NCBI GenBank assembly: GCA_902764545.1
Contig: CACWWC010000003.1
Coordinates: forward strand, 1 to 64,000
Source of the DNA: an uncultured Erysipelotrichaceae bacterium
GTDB taxonomy: Bacteria; Bacillota_I; Bacilli_A; RF39; UBA660
DNA length: 64,000 nucleotides
Direction of reading: 5' to 3'
Positions 43,349-51,898 of the stretch are shown here, piece by piece (position 1 is the first letter of the stretch; each line of letters starts with the position of its first letter). The notes below the pieces were generated by a model. It saw nothing but the letters and a program-made list of their open reading frames with translations. It was not told the DNA's origin and did no database searches. The position numbers and the translations under genes were made by a program.

Positions 43349-43972
43349 ATGAAAGTATTATTATTAAATGGAAGCCCAAAAGTAGATGGCTGCACTAAGA
43401 GAGCATTAAAAGAAGTAGCAGATATCCTAGAAAAGGAAAATATAGAAGCTGAAATTGTAGATGTAGGAAGCAAAGACATAAGAGGATGTATTGCGTGCGG
43501 AAGTTGTGTTAAAAATGGCAAGTGTGTATTTAATGATATTGTAAACGAAATAGCTGAAAAATTTGAGCATGCTGATGGAATTATAGTAGGCAGTCCTGTT
43601 TATTACGCAGGATCAAATGGTAGCATTATTACATTACTTGATAGACTTTTCTATAGTTCAAGCTTTGATAAAACAATGAAGGTAGGAGCAGCAGTACTAT
43701 CATCTAGAAGAGCAGGCTCAACTTCAGCATTAGATGAAATATATAAATACTATGGTATAAGTAATATGCCAGTTGTAACAAGTTCATATTGGAATGAAGT
43801 CCATGGTTTTACAAAAGAAGATGTAGAAAAAGATAAAGAAGGATTGCAAACAATGCGCAACTTAGGAAGAAATATGGCATTTATGATAAAATCAATTAAT
43901 CTTGGTAAAGAGAAGTTTGGCTTACCAGAAAATGAGCATGATTATCATACAAACTTCTCAGATGGGCTATAA
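43349..43972 (+). CDS. Flavodoxin-family NAD(P)H-dependent oxidoreductase
   Basis: 207 residues. A flavodoxin-like fold with the phosphate-binding LNGSPKVDGCTKRAL at the N-terminus, a cysteine-rich CIACGSCVKNGKC (about 50-62, possibly an Fe-S or redox site), and SPVYYAGSNGSIITLLDR for FMN. Members reduce quinones, chromate or nitro compounds, or act as iron-sulfur flavoproteins. GATAGGAG precedes the ATG. It follows pepD and precedes an unknown gene by 11 bases. Confidence 0.85.
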   Translation: MKVLLLNGSPKVDGCTKRALKEVADILEKENIEAEIVDVGSKDIRGCIACGSCVKNGKCVFNDIVNEIAEKFEHADGIIVGSPVYYAGSNGSIITLLDRLFYSSSFDKTMKVGAAVLSSRRAGSTSALDEIYKYYGISNMPVVTSSYWNEVHGFTKEDVEKDKEGLQTMRNLGRNMAFMIKSINLGKEKFGLPENEHDYHTNFSDGL

Positions 43973-43983
43973 AGGAAAGCAAT

Positions 43984-44841
43984 ATGAATAATAAAGAAAA
44001 ATATTTAGAAATAGTAAACAGTAGATTTGATGGTAAAGTAAAAGAAATTCTTACAAAACAAATAAATTTATTTTATAAAAATGAAGAAGTGGATATAAAT
44101 AGATATTTAAAAGGAGAAAAAGTTTATTTAGAAAAGGGTACATTTATACATGGAATATATGGCGGGTTAGAAAATTTTGATTTTACTATTGAGAATGGAT
44201 TTATATCTGCAGATTTTACATCAGAAAAAAGAGCTAATAAAATATGTAATAGTGTTGGTATGTGGAATATTCAAGAAGATATCTTTTTAAAAGATTACAT
44301 AAATTTGTATAGCGGATTTACAATTACTTATTGCATAGGAAGAGGGCCAGAAAGCAAATCAAAAACTGAACTGATTCCATACCATAAATTTGATGAGTAT
44401 ACAGAAAACATAAATAATAATGAAGATGTCTGGGCATATTCAGGAGAACAAACTAAAGAAGTAAGGTTTATTCCGAGCCTTGTTTCTGAAAAAAGACAAA
44501 TTGCCTTTATCTTAAATATGAAAAGCGATTATGCAAAAGAATTAGCATATAACGATATATGGAACATTAAATTTGATAAAGAAACTCTTAAACCATTTTT
44601 AGATTATCGATATATAGAACAGTTTATTAATCAAGATAGACTATACAAAAACGCAAGTACAACAGATAGAGAATCGGCCATAATGTTTGGGTTACCAAAA
44701 ACATTAATAGAGGGTGTATTTGTAGGAAGAAAAATAGAAAATGATAAAAAAGCTATTGAATATATAAAGAATAAATTGCCATCATGCTATATATGTAACT
44801 TAGATGGAGAAGTTATTGTAGGTAATAAATATAATATATAA
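43984..44841 (+). CDS. Hypothetical protein
   Basis: 285 residues, soluble, no signal peptide. A conspicuous aromatic and glycine-rich middle (HGIYGGLENFDFTIENGFISADF) and a central IGRGPESKSKTELIPYHKFDEY may be part of an active or binding site, but I recognise no family. AAAGGAAAGC precedes the ATG. It lies 11 bases after the flavoprotein and 35 bases before trpF, so probably in one operon with them. Confidence 0.65.
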   Translation: MNNKEKYLEIVNSRFDGKVKEILTKQINLFYKNEEVDINRYLKGEKVYLEKGTFIHGIYGGLENFDFTIENGFISADFTSEKRANKICNSVGMWNIQEDIFLKDYINLYSGFTITYCIGRGPESKSKTELIPYHKFDEYTENINNNEDVWAYSGEQTKEVRFIPSLVSEKRQIAFILNMKSDYAKELAYNDIWNIKFDKETLKPFLDYRYIEQFINQDRLYKNASTTDRESAIMFGLPKTLIEGVFVGRKIENDKKAIEYIKNKLPSCYICNLDGEVIVGNKYNI

Positions 44842-44876
44842 TAAAAGATATATATAATTGAGAGAGGAAAGAAAAA

Positions 44877-45524
44877 ATGCAAGTAAAAATATGTGCCAAT
44901 AAAAGTATAGAAGATGCTAAAAACTGCATAGAAGCCAATGCAGATATAATTGGAATACTAGTAGGGAAAAAACATCATAGTGATGACTTTGTTAATAAAG
45001 AGACAGCAAAAAAAATAGTAGACTATGTAAATAAACGATGCCCAGTAGCTTTAGTAACACATTTGACGAAAGCAGAAGATATTATTGAACTAACAAATTA
45101 TATAGGAAATGATATTATACAGCTTCATTCAAATATCGATGAAGAAGAAGTAGAAAAGATAGTAAAATCTCTTCCAAAAGTTAAATTAATTAGATTAATA
45201 CACATATCAGATGATGGTAGAGTAATAACAGATTATAAGAAAATGAAATATATAGACTTCTACTTATTAGATAGCTACAATTTAAAAACAAATCAAGTAG
45301 GAGGAACAGGAATCTCACATGACTGGCAAAAAAGTAAAGAATTAATTAAACTACTGGACAAACCAACCTTTTTAGCAGGAGGGCTAAATCCAGACAATGT
45401 AAAAAAAGCAATTGAAATTGTAAATCCATATGGAGTCGATGTAAATAGTGGTTGTAAAAATGAATTAGGGAAAAAGGACAAAAACAAAATAAAAAAATTT
45501 GTTGAAAATACAAAATCAAATTAA
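44877..45524 (+). CDS. trpF: Phosphoribosylanthranilate isomerase-like protein
   Basis: 215 residues with the TIM-barrel pattern of TrpF: VKICANKSIEDA with catalytic C6, QLHSN, LLDSYN with the catalytic D, TGISHDW and the phosphate-binding FLAGGLNPDNV. It would isomerise PRA to CdRP in tryptophan synthesis. No other trp gene is in the window and the catalytic region is slightly unusual, so a different sugar-phosphate substrate is possible. GAGAGGAAAG precedes the ATG. Confidence 0.8.
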   Translation: MQVKICANKSIEDAKNCIEANADIIGILVGKKHHSDDFVNKETAKKIVDYVNKRCPVALVTHLTKAEDIIELTNYIGNDIIQLHSNIDEEEVEKIVKSLPKVKLIRLIHISDDGRVITDYKKMKYIDFYLLDSYNLKTNQVGGTGISHDWQKSKELIKLLDKPTFLAGGLNPDNVKKAIEIVNPYGVDVNSGCKNELGKKDKNKIKKFVENTKSN

Positions 45525-45531
45525 AATAAAT

Positions 45532-45554
45532 AAGTACCTGTAAAAGGTGCTTTT
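45532..45554 (+). terminator. Terminator after trpF
   Basis: AAGTACCT (45532-45539) pairs with AGGTGCTT (45545-45552) with one wobble, then TT. Confidence 0.7.
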
Positions 45555-45573
45555 CATATTAAGGAGTGATAAA

Positions 45574-46464
45574 ATGATTCTTAATGTAAGTGGCAGAACA
45601 GATATTGTAGCATTTTATACTGAATGGTTTATGAATCGTCTAAAAGATGGATATATCGATGTTAGAAATCCATTTAATCAAAACAGTATTAGTAGAATAA
45701 TGATGGATGATGTAGATTTGATTTTTTTCTGTACGAAGAATCCAACTCCTATTGTTAAATATATAAAAGATATTAATAAAAAAATATACTTCCACGTTAC
45801 TTTAACTCCATACAAAAGAGATATTGAACCAAATCTTCCCCCTAAAACAGAAATAATAGAATCAATCAAAAAAATATCAGAACTTATTGGACATGATAAT
45901 ATTGTGGTAAGATATGATCCAGTATTTATAAACAATAAATATACGATAGAGTATCACATAAAAGCATTTGAAAGAATATGCAAATTGCTAGAAGGGTATA
46001 TAGATAAAATATTAATATCGTTTTTAGATGAATATAAAAATGTTATCAATAACAAAAAAATATTAAGATATAAAAAGTTAACAGAAAAAGACTATGAAAC
46101 GATAGGCAAAAGTTTCTCCGAAAGCGCAAAAAAACATGGAATGATTGTTCATACCTGTTTTGAAGATCGAAATCTAGTTGAGTATGGTTTTTCAAAAGAT
46201 GAATGTTTATCAAGAGAATTAGCGTTTAAATTGACCGGAAAAATATATAAAGAAGAGTGGAAAGCAAGAAAAGAAAGAAAATGTCACTGTATTAAAATGG
46301 TCGACATAGGAGCATATAATTCATGTAAACATTTTTGTAAATATTGTTATGCTAATTATGATGAGAAACAAGTTAATGAAAATTATAATAACCATGACAA
46401 AAATTCATCTTTGCTTATAGGAAACTTAAAGGAAAGCGATAATATCAAAATAAGAAAAAAATAA
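45574..46464 (+). CDS. DUF1848 protein with Cx3Cx2C motif
   Basis: 296 residues from ATG 45574 (AAGGAGTG upstream). The N-terminus ILNVSGRTDIVAFYTEW and later FFCTKNPTP are typical of DUF1848. Near the C-terminus CHC and then NSCKHFCKYCYANYDE give a C-x3-C-x2-C motif like that of radical SAM enzymes and photoproduct lyase relatives, so an iron-sulfur cluster is likely. The chemistry is unknown. It is convergent with the TetR gene, with no space between stop codons. Confidence 0.85.
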   Translation: MILNVSGRTDIVAFYTEWFMNRLKDGYIDVRNPFNQNSISRIMMDDVDLIFFCTKNPTPIVKYIKDINKKIYFHVTLTPYKRDIEPNLPPKTEIIESIKKISELIGHDNIVVRYDPVFINNKYTIEYHIKAFERICKLLEGYIDKILISFLDEYKNVINNKKILRYKKLTEKDYETIGKSFSESAKKHGMIVHTCFEDRNLVEYGFSKDECLSRELAFKLTGKIYKEEWKARKERKCHCIKMVDIGAYNSCKHFCKYCYANYDEKQVNENYNNHDKNSSLLIGNLKESDNIKIRKK

Positions 46465-47088
46465 TTATTCTTTGAACATATCAACGATATTTTTTATAAC
46501 AATATCACTCATTACATTATAGTTCATATTTTCATGTTGATGATAAACAACTTCGTGACATAAGTTATCAATCATCCCAATCATTATATGAACCTTTTCA
46601 CTTAAATTTTTACTCTTGAAATTATTTTTAAGTAAAGTATTATGAATACTCTTAGTCATTTCCAGTTCCTTATCATAATAATACTTCGCAACATCATGAT
46701 TAGAATGAATCATTGCAGTAATCTCCTCATGAGCAGTTTTAGACATTTTATGATTATTAATATATTTATCAATCATTTCTTTAAGTATTATATCGAAATT
46801 GCTAATATCAAAATTATCGTGTTCAATTTTTATCATTGGGAAAAATATATCATCCCCATATTTTTTTAACCCTTCCATAAAAATATCATACTTATCTTTA
46901 AAGTATTGATAAACAATTCCCGTAGAAACACCGGCTTCCTTAGCTACTTGGGCAGTATTTGTATTATAATAACCATTTTTACATATAAGTTTAAAACCAG
47001 CCTCAATAATTAATTCTTTTTTCCTAATAGCCCTAACTTGTTTAGGATTTCTTACTTCATATTCCATAAATATACTACTCCTTTTCAC
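46465..47088 (-). CDS. TetR/AcrR-family regulator of an ABC exporter
   Basis: 207 residues. The helix-turn-helix NTAQVAKEAGVSTGIVYQYFKDK (about 43-65) is a clear TetR domain, and the helical C-terminal part would bind inducer. It is transcribed away from the ABC exporter genes 108 bases off, with a palindromic operator between them, so it should repress both itself and the exporter. AAAAGGAGTAG precedes the ATG. Confidence 0.9.
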   Translation of the reverse strand: MKRSSIFMEYEVRNPKQVRAIRKKELIIEAGFKLICKNGYYNTNTAQVAKEAGVSTGIVYQYFKDKYDIFMEGLKKYGDDIFFPMIKIEHDNFDISNFDIILKEMIDKYINNHKMSKTAHEEITAMIHSNHDVAKYYYDKELEMTKSIHNTLLKNNFKSKNLSEKVHIMIGMIDNLCHEVVYHQHENMNYNVMSDIVIKNIVDMFKE

Positions 47089-47100
47089 ACATTATACCAT

Positions 47101-47120
47101 ATATGAATTAAAATTCATAT
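47101..47120. promoter_or_regulatory. TetR operator palindrome
   Basis: ATATGAATT (47101-47109), AA, AATTCATAT (47112-47120): a perfect 9-base dyad 13 bases upstream of the regulator's start. AATTCATAT occurs again at 47167-47175. The sites bracket the exporter promoter and overlap the regulator's own -35 region. Confidence 0.65.
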
Positions 47121-47124
47121 TATA

Positions 47125-47153
47125 TTGACTATCAATTATAGATATAATATAAT
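47125..47153 (+). promoter_or_regulatory. Promoter of the ABC exporter operon
   Basis: TTGACT (47125-47130) and TATAAT (47148-47153) are 17 bases apart. It lies between two copies of the candidate TetR site. Confidence 0.65.
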
Positions 47154-47195
47154 AAATGTGAAAAATAATTCATATTATGTAGAAGGAGTTATTAA

Positions 47196-47897
47196 ATGAA
47201 AAATTTTATTGAACTAAAAAAAGTAAAAAAAACGTATGTAATTGGAGAACAAAAATTTAATGCGTTAGATGGTGTTGATTTAGAAATCAAAAAAGGAGAA
47301 TTAGTTGTAATTTTAGGCCCTTCAGGCGCCGGAAAGTCAACTCTTTTAAATTTACTTGGCGGAATGGACAAAATAACATCCGGTAGTATTATGATTGATA
47401 ATCAGGATATAGGAAAATATAATGATAAAGAATTAACTAAATATAGGGCCAATGACGTAGGATTTATCTTCCAATTCTATAATATTATGCCTACCTTAAC
47501 AGTAGATGAAAATGTTAATTTAATAAAAGATGTTACTAAAACTAATAAGGAATCAAAAGAAGTATTAAAAAAAGTAGGATTGTTAAAACATGCTGATAAA
47601 TTTCCACAAGAATTATCAGGAGGAGAACAACAGAGAGTTTCAATTGCCAGAGCTATTATGAAAAATCCAAAATTATTACTATGTGATGAGCCAACAGGAG
47701 CACTTGATTCTAAAACAGGAGTAGAAGTACTAAAATTATTAAGACAACAGTCAGATGAGGATACAACAGTCATTATTGTTACGCATAACTCTTTAATTGC
47801 TGAAATTGCTGATCGAGTTATAAAAATTAAAAATGGTAAAGTAGAAGAAAACAAATTAAATAGCCATCCAAAAAAAATCGATGAGGTTAAGTGGTAA
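47196..47897 (+). CDS. ABC transporter ATP-binding protein (MacB/LolD type)
   Basis: 233 residues. Walker A GPSGAGKST (41-49), Q-loop FQFYN, signature LSGGEQQR, Walker B LLLCDEPTGALD and the switch THN are all present. The pattern is that of FtsX-type exporters, here probably for peptides or drugs. GAAGGAG precedes the ATG. The permease gene overlaps its end. Controlled by the divergent TetR gene. Confidence 0.93.
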   Translation: MKNFIELKKVKKTYVIGEQKFNALDGVDLEIKKGELVVILGPSGAGKSTLLNLLGGMDKITSGSIMIDNQDIGKYNDKELTKYRANDVGFIFQFYNIMPTLTVDENVNLIKDVTKTNKESKEVLKKVGLLKHADKFPQELSGGEQQRVSIARAIMKNPKLLLCDEPTGALDSKTGVEVLKLLRQQSDEDTTVIIVTHNSLIAEIADRVIKIKNGKVEENKLNSHPKKIDEVKW

Positions 47898-47898
47898 T

Positions 47899-50271
47899 AT
47901 GTTAAACAAGAAGATGTTTAGAGATATAAAAAACAACTTATCTCAATTTATTACTATATTCTTAATGATTTTAATCGGTGTCATGGCATACTCTGGAATT
48001 GAGGCATATATGGGTGGTATGCAAAAAACAAAAGATAAATTCTACTCTGAAAATAATATTCAAGACTTAAATGTAATTGGAGCTAATTTTACAGTAGATG
48101 ATTTAAAAACGATTAAAAATATCGATAATGTCAATGGCGCTGAAAGAAAACTCTCAGTAACTGCTACTACAGATAATGATAAAACACTTCTTTTAAATTT
48201 CATAGAATCAAATAATATTTCAAAATTTTATGTATTTAAAGGAGAAAAATTCGACCCTAACAAATCAGGTATTTGGCTAGATAATTTCTATGCTATAGAA
48301 AATGATATTAATGTAGGAGATACAATATTAGTAAAGTATGAGGATTTAGAATTAAAAGAAAAAGTTTTAGGGCTTATTAATGTACCTGATCATCTATATG
48401 ATGTAAGAGATGAATCTGAACTATATCCAGATCGAAAAGAATTTGGTTTTGCTTATGTAAGTATCAATGAAATAAAAGAAGATTATATCAAAAAAAGAGC
48501 AATGAAAGAAATGAATATTACCGATGAAAATATATTTGATATGTACGTAAAAGACTTTAACTATAAAGATTATTTAATATTTAATTCAGTAATGGTGGAT
48601 ATTAAAACTAAAGAAAAAAGAGACAAAGTAAAAGAAGATATCGAAGATAAGGTAGAAAATGCAAAAGCTATTATAAATATTGAAGATACATCTTCATACG
48701 TAACTTATCAAGGCGAAATAGATGAGGGAAAAACATATGTAGGAGTATTTTCAGGATTATTTCTATTTATTGCGATGCTATCAGTTATAACTACCATGAC
48801 TAGAGTTGTAAAAAAGCAAAGGCAGCAAATAGGTACATTAAAAGCTTTAGGGTTTAATAATAGAAAAATTCTATTTCATTATATAGGATATGGTTTTTGG
48901 ATAGCAGTAATAGCATCTATATTAGGTCTATTATTAGGATATATTTTCATAGGAAGAGTATTTATTAGTCTAGAAATGGCATTCTTTGAAATACCAAATG
49001 GAAAACCAGCTATGGCTACAAGTAGCTACATAGTTGCACTAGGAGTAGTCTTAATAGTTGCCTTGATAACATATATAACAGGTAGAAGCATCTTAAAAGA
49101 AAATCCAGCAGAAACATTGCGCAATAAAATACCAAATGTTAAAAGTCGCAGTATTAACTTTACTAAAAAAAGCATATTCAAAAAATTGAAATTTGAATCT
49201 ATATGGAATCTGAGAGATATCTTAAGAAATAAAATGCGTACACTCATGGGCATTGCAGGTGTAGTAGGATGTTGTATGTTAATAGTTTGTGCATTAGGTA
49301 TGTTAGATTCAATGAACTTTTTTGTAGATTTACAATTTTCTACTTTATATAATTTTAATTATAAATTAAATCTTAATAATAATATAGATAATAATCAATT
49401 AGATGAGCTATATAAAAAATATGGTTCTCATACATCACAAACAATTGGTATAGAGATTAAAAATAAAAAAGGGAAAAGAGAATCAAATAATATTTTTGTA
49501 ACAGATGCCAAGAACTATGTTAGATTTGTAGATAGAAAAAATAATATAATTTCACCACCTAAAGATAATGGAGTCTTTATCACAAAAAAATTATCAGAGA
49601 CTAAAGGCTATAAATTAGGTGATACAATAACATGGCATATCTATGGAAATAATAAATACTACACATCAAAAATTATTGGTTTTAATAAAGATCCTCAAAA
49701 TCAAAATGTTACAATGACTAGAAAGTATTTAGAAAGCTTAGGCATTAATTATAAGCCAGATTCTTTATATACAAATATTGATTTAAATAAAGAAAAAGAA
49801 ATAGATAACGTAGAGACAATTCAAGACATTGAAAGTTTAAAAGAAGATATGACTAATATGTTATCTATGATGAAAACTATGTTAGTACTAATCATAGGCT
49901 TTGCTATACTTTTAGGTACAATAATTATATATAATCTTGGAATACTATCATATACAGAGAAACAATACCAATTTGCAACTTTAAAAGTATTAGGGTTTGA
50001 TAATAAAAAAATTACAAAAATCTTTATCAAACAAAACAATTGGATTGCAATAATATCAATAATCATGGGGTTACCACTCGGTTATTATTTAACTGATTGG
50101 TTATTTAAAACAGCAATAGAAGAGCATTATGATTTTGGTGCAAGTATTAAATTCAAGACTTACGTTATTGCGGCAATATCAACGTTTATAGTATCATACT
50201 TAGTATCAAAATTATTATCAAAGAAGATTAAAAATATTGATATGGTATCAAGTTTAAAAGGAAATGAATAA
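47899..50271 (+). CDS. FtsX-family ABC transporter permease
   Basis: About 790 residues: an N-terminal helix (FITIFLMILIGVMAYSGI), a large extracellular domain, three helices (about 285-400) of the first FtsX domain, then a second extracellular loop bounded by helices near 460-485, and the last FtsX domain near the C-terminus. The layout fits two-FtsX-domain exporters of the BceB/YknZ-like class. An upstream in-frame ATG (47881) lies in the ATPase gene and lacks a site. GTAAGTGG precedes ATG 47899. A terminator overlaps the stop. Confidence 0.88.
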   Translation: MLNKKMFRDIKNNLSQFITIFLMILIGVMAYSGIEAYMGGMQKTKDKFYSENNIQDLNVIGANFTVDDLKTIKNIDNVNGAERKLSVTATTDNDKTLLLNFIESNNISKFYVFKGEKFDPNKSGIWLDNFYAIENDINVGDTILVKYEDLELKEKVLGLINVPDHLYDVRDESELYPDRKEFGFAYVSINEIKEDYIKKRAMKEMNITDENIFDMYVKDFNYKDYLIFNSVMVDIKTKEKRDKVKEDIEDKVENAKAIINIEDTSSYVTYQGEIDEGKTYVGVFSGLFLFIAMLSVITTMTRVVKKQRQQIGTLKALGFNNRKILFHYIGYGFWIAVIASILGLLLGYIFIGRVFISLEMAFFEIPNGKPAMATSSYIVALGVVLIVALITYITGRSILKENPAETLRNKIPNVKSRSINFTKKSIFKKLKFESIWNLRDILRNKMRTLMGIAGVVGCCMLIVCALGMLDSMNFFVDLQFSTLYNFNYKLNLNNNIDNNQLDELYKKYGSHTSQTIGIEIKNKKGKRESNNIFVTDAKNYVRFVDRKNNIISPPKDNGVFITKKLSETKGYKLGDTITWHIYGNNKYYTSKIIGFNKDPQNQNVTMTRKYLESLGINYKPDSLYTNIDLNKEKEIDNVETIQDIESLKEDMTNMLSMMKTMLVLIIGFAILLGTIIIYNLGILSYTEKQYQFATLKVLGFDNKKITKIFIKQNNWIAIISIIMGLPLGYYLTDWLFKTAIEEHYDFGASIKFKTYVIAAISTFIVSYLVSKLLSKKIKNIDMVSSLKGNE

Positions 50272-50295
50272 AAGAACTGTAATGGTTCTTTTTTT
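50271..50295 (+). terminator. Terminator of the ABC operon
   Basis: AAAGAAC (50271-50277) pairs with GTTCTTT (50285-50291), followed by four T. Confidence 0.75.
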
Positions 50296-50325
50296 GATAT
50301 AATATAGAAAAGGAGAGAACAATAT

Positions 50326-51072
50326 ATGAAAAAAGTAAAAATTTTATGGAGTGGTATAACAGGAAGAACTGCAACTCATGCAAAAGAAATAATAAAAGAA
50401 TGCCCATATGCAGAAATAGTTGCAGGAGTATGTAGAAATAATTTGGAATATTATCATTATGATGAATTGGATAAAATAAATGAAGAGTTTGATGTAATAG
50501 TAGATTTTTCCAATCCTAAACAATTTGATAAAATGATAAAATTTGCTATTGAAAATAATAAGCCAATAATACTTGGAACTGCAGGATTGACGGATGAACA
50601 AGTGAAAAAATATGAAGATGCTGCTAAGATTATTCCTGTATTTCGAGGAGGAAACTTTAGAAGCAAAGTCAAAGTATTTATTGATAAAGTATTAGAATAT
50701 GTAAAGTCATGTGATAAAGACGAATTTGAAATAGTGGAAACACACTATAAAGGGAAAAAAGTGCCAAGTGAAACAGCAAAAGTAATTGCTAAGAGAATAA
50801 AAGATGAAACAGGTAAAAAATCAAGCATAAAATCATATTGTATCTATGATGATTTAATTAATGATTGGAGAGTAGATGACTTATCATGTAGAGTAGAAAG
50901 TTTTTATGAATTGGCTGAAGATATACTTGACATTGCACTTGTAATGAAATATCAAACATCAACACAATTATATGACTTAGATGGTTTATACCGTGAAAAT
51001 AACATAACAAACCTTCATGAATATGCAATCAAATATGCCGAAGAAGATGATAAAATCAATAAAAAAATGTAG
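50326..51072 (+). CDS. dapB: Dihydrodipicolinate reductase, divergent
   Basis: 248 residues. It has the Rossmann start WSGITGRTA, VIVDFSNP, LGTAGLT, and a C-terminal dimer domain with VETHYKGKKVPSETA. In DapB this motif is normally E-x-H-H-x-x-K-x-D-x-P-S-G-T-A. Here the second H is Y, the block is one residue shorter, and G is E. It should reduce dihydrodipicolinate in the diaminopimelate/lysine pathway, but substrate specificity may have shifted. No other dap gene is close. AAAGGAGAGA precedes the ATG. Confidence 0.78.
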   Translation: MKKVKILWSGITGRTATHAKEIIKECPYAEIVAGVCRNNLEYYHYDELDKINEEFDVIVDFSNPKQFDKMIKFAIENNKPIILGTAGLTDEQVKKYEDAAKIIPVFRGGNFRSKVKVFIDKVLEYVKSCDKDEFEIVETHYKGKKVPSETAKVIAKRIKDETGKKSSIKSYCIYDDLINDWRVDDLSCRVESFYELAEDILDIALVMKYQTSTQLYDLDGLYRENNITNLHEYAIKYAEEDDKINKKM

Positions 51073-51137
51073 AAATATAGTATCTATAATATATTTTAAA
51101 TATATATAAACATGGTAAAATAATAGTAGGTGATAGT

Positions 51138-51650
51138 ATGCAAGAAAAAAATAAGTATCTTGAATTTATGCAACTTTTTGTAATTGGAGGAATATTAGGT
51201 TTTATATATGAGGAACTATTTTATTTGATAGATTTGGGAAAAATAGTTAAAAGAGGAATAACATATGGACCTTGGATCCCAATTTATGCCTTTGGTTCAA
51301 TATTCATTATCCTAATTTGCATTAAGCACAAAGATAAACCCCTTATAGTTCTTACACTTGGTGGGGCAATATCAGGATTAATTGAGTTCATATCAGGATA
51401 CATATTACATCATGTATTTCATTTAAGATTATGGGATTATAATCATGAAATATTAAACTTTGGAAACATTGGCGGCTATATATGTCTAAGAAGTGTATTA
51501 TTATTTTCGATATGTAGTTTATTACTAGTTTATATAATTTGGCCAATCTTAAATAAAATTAATGCAAAAAAAATCAAATATTTCGACATCATAACTATTA
51601 TCATATTTATTATATTTATATTAGATATTATAATAAGCTGTATATTTTAG
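51138..51650 (+). CDS. CmpB-like membrane protein (PF06541)
   Basis: 170 residues with four to five membrane helices. It matches the putative ABC-transporter permease family with GGILGFIYEELFYLI, RGITYGPWIPIYAFGS, LGGAISGLIEFISGY and RLWDYNH. The family's function is unknown and it usually has no ATPase partner, as here. TAGGTGATAGT precedes the ATG. Followed by its own terminator. Confidence 0.85.
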   Translation: MQEKNKYLEFMQLFVIGGILGFIYEELFYLIDLGKIVKRGITYGPWIPIYAFGSIFIILICIKHKDKPLIVLTLGGAISGLIEFISGYILHHVFHLRLWDYNHEILNFGNIGGYICLRSVLLFSICSLLLVYIIWPILNKINAKKIKYFDIITIIIFIIFILDIIISCIF

Positions 51651-51667
51651 ATAATTTAATCAAAATA

Positions 51668-51691
51668 AAATAACGATATTTATCGTTTTTT
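51668..51691 (+). terminator. Terminator of the CmpB-like gene
   Basis: AACGATA (51672-51678) pairs with TATCGTT (51681-51687), with flanking A and T runs. Confidence 0.7.
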
Positions 51692-51743
51692 TATTTTACC
51701 TCTTTAAAAAAAATAAAAAATATAGTAAAATAGTACTTGTGAT

Positions 51744-51818
51744 TGCCCCATAGCCAAGCGGTAAGGCAGTGGACTCTGACTCCATTACGCGTTAGTTCGA
51801 ATCTAACTGGGGCAGCCA
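51744..51818 (+). tRNA. tRNA-Gln (CTG)
   Basis: A 75-base cloverleaf with U1 as in other glutamine tRNAs. The acceptor TGCCCCA pairs with TGGGGCA, the anticodon stem GTGGA/TCCAT encloses CTCTGAC with anticodon CTG, the T stem is GTTAG/CTAAC, and CCA is encoded. It lies 80 bases upstream of gltX. Confidence 0.94.
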
Positions 51819-51825
51819 TATGAAT

Positions 51826-51849
51826 AAAAAAAGAGTTTACTCTTTTTTC
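51826..51849 (+). terminator. Terminator after tRNA-Gln
   Basis: AAAAAAGAGT and ACTCTTTTTT pair around TT. It separates the tRNA transcript from gltX. Confidence 0.7.
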
Positions 51850-51898
51850 TTTATATAATAAAATAATTAATGAATTATGTATAAGAAGAGGTGTATCT

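Noticed and set aside
46642-46869. Plus-strand frame inside the TetR gene
   Set aside because: Shadow of the TetR gene. Hydrophobic composition comes from the complement of an AT-rich helix.
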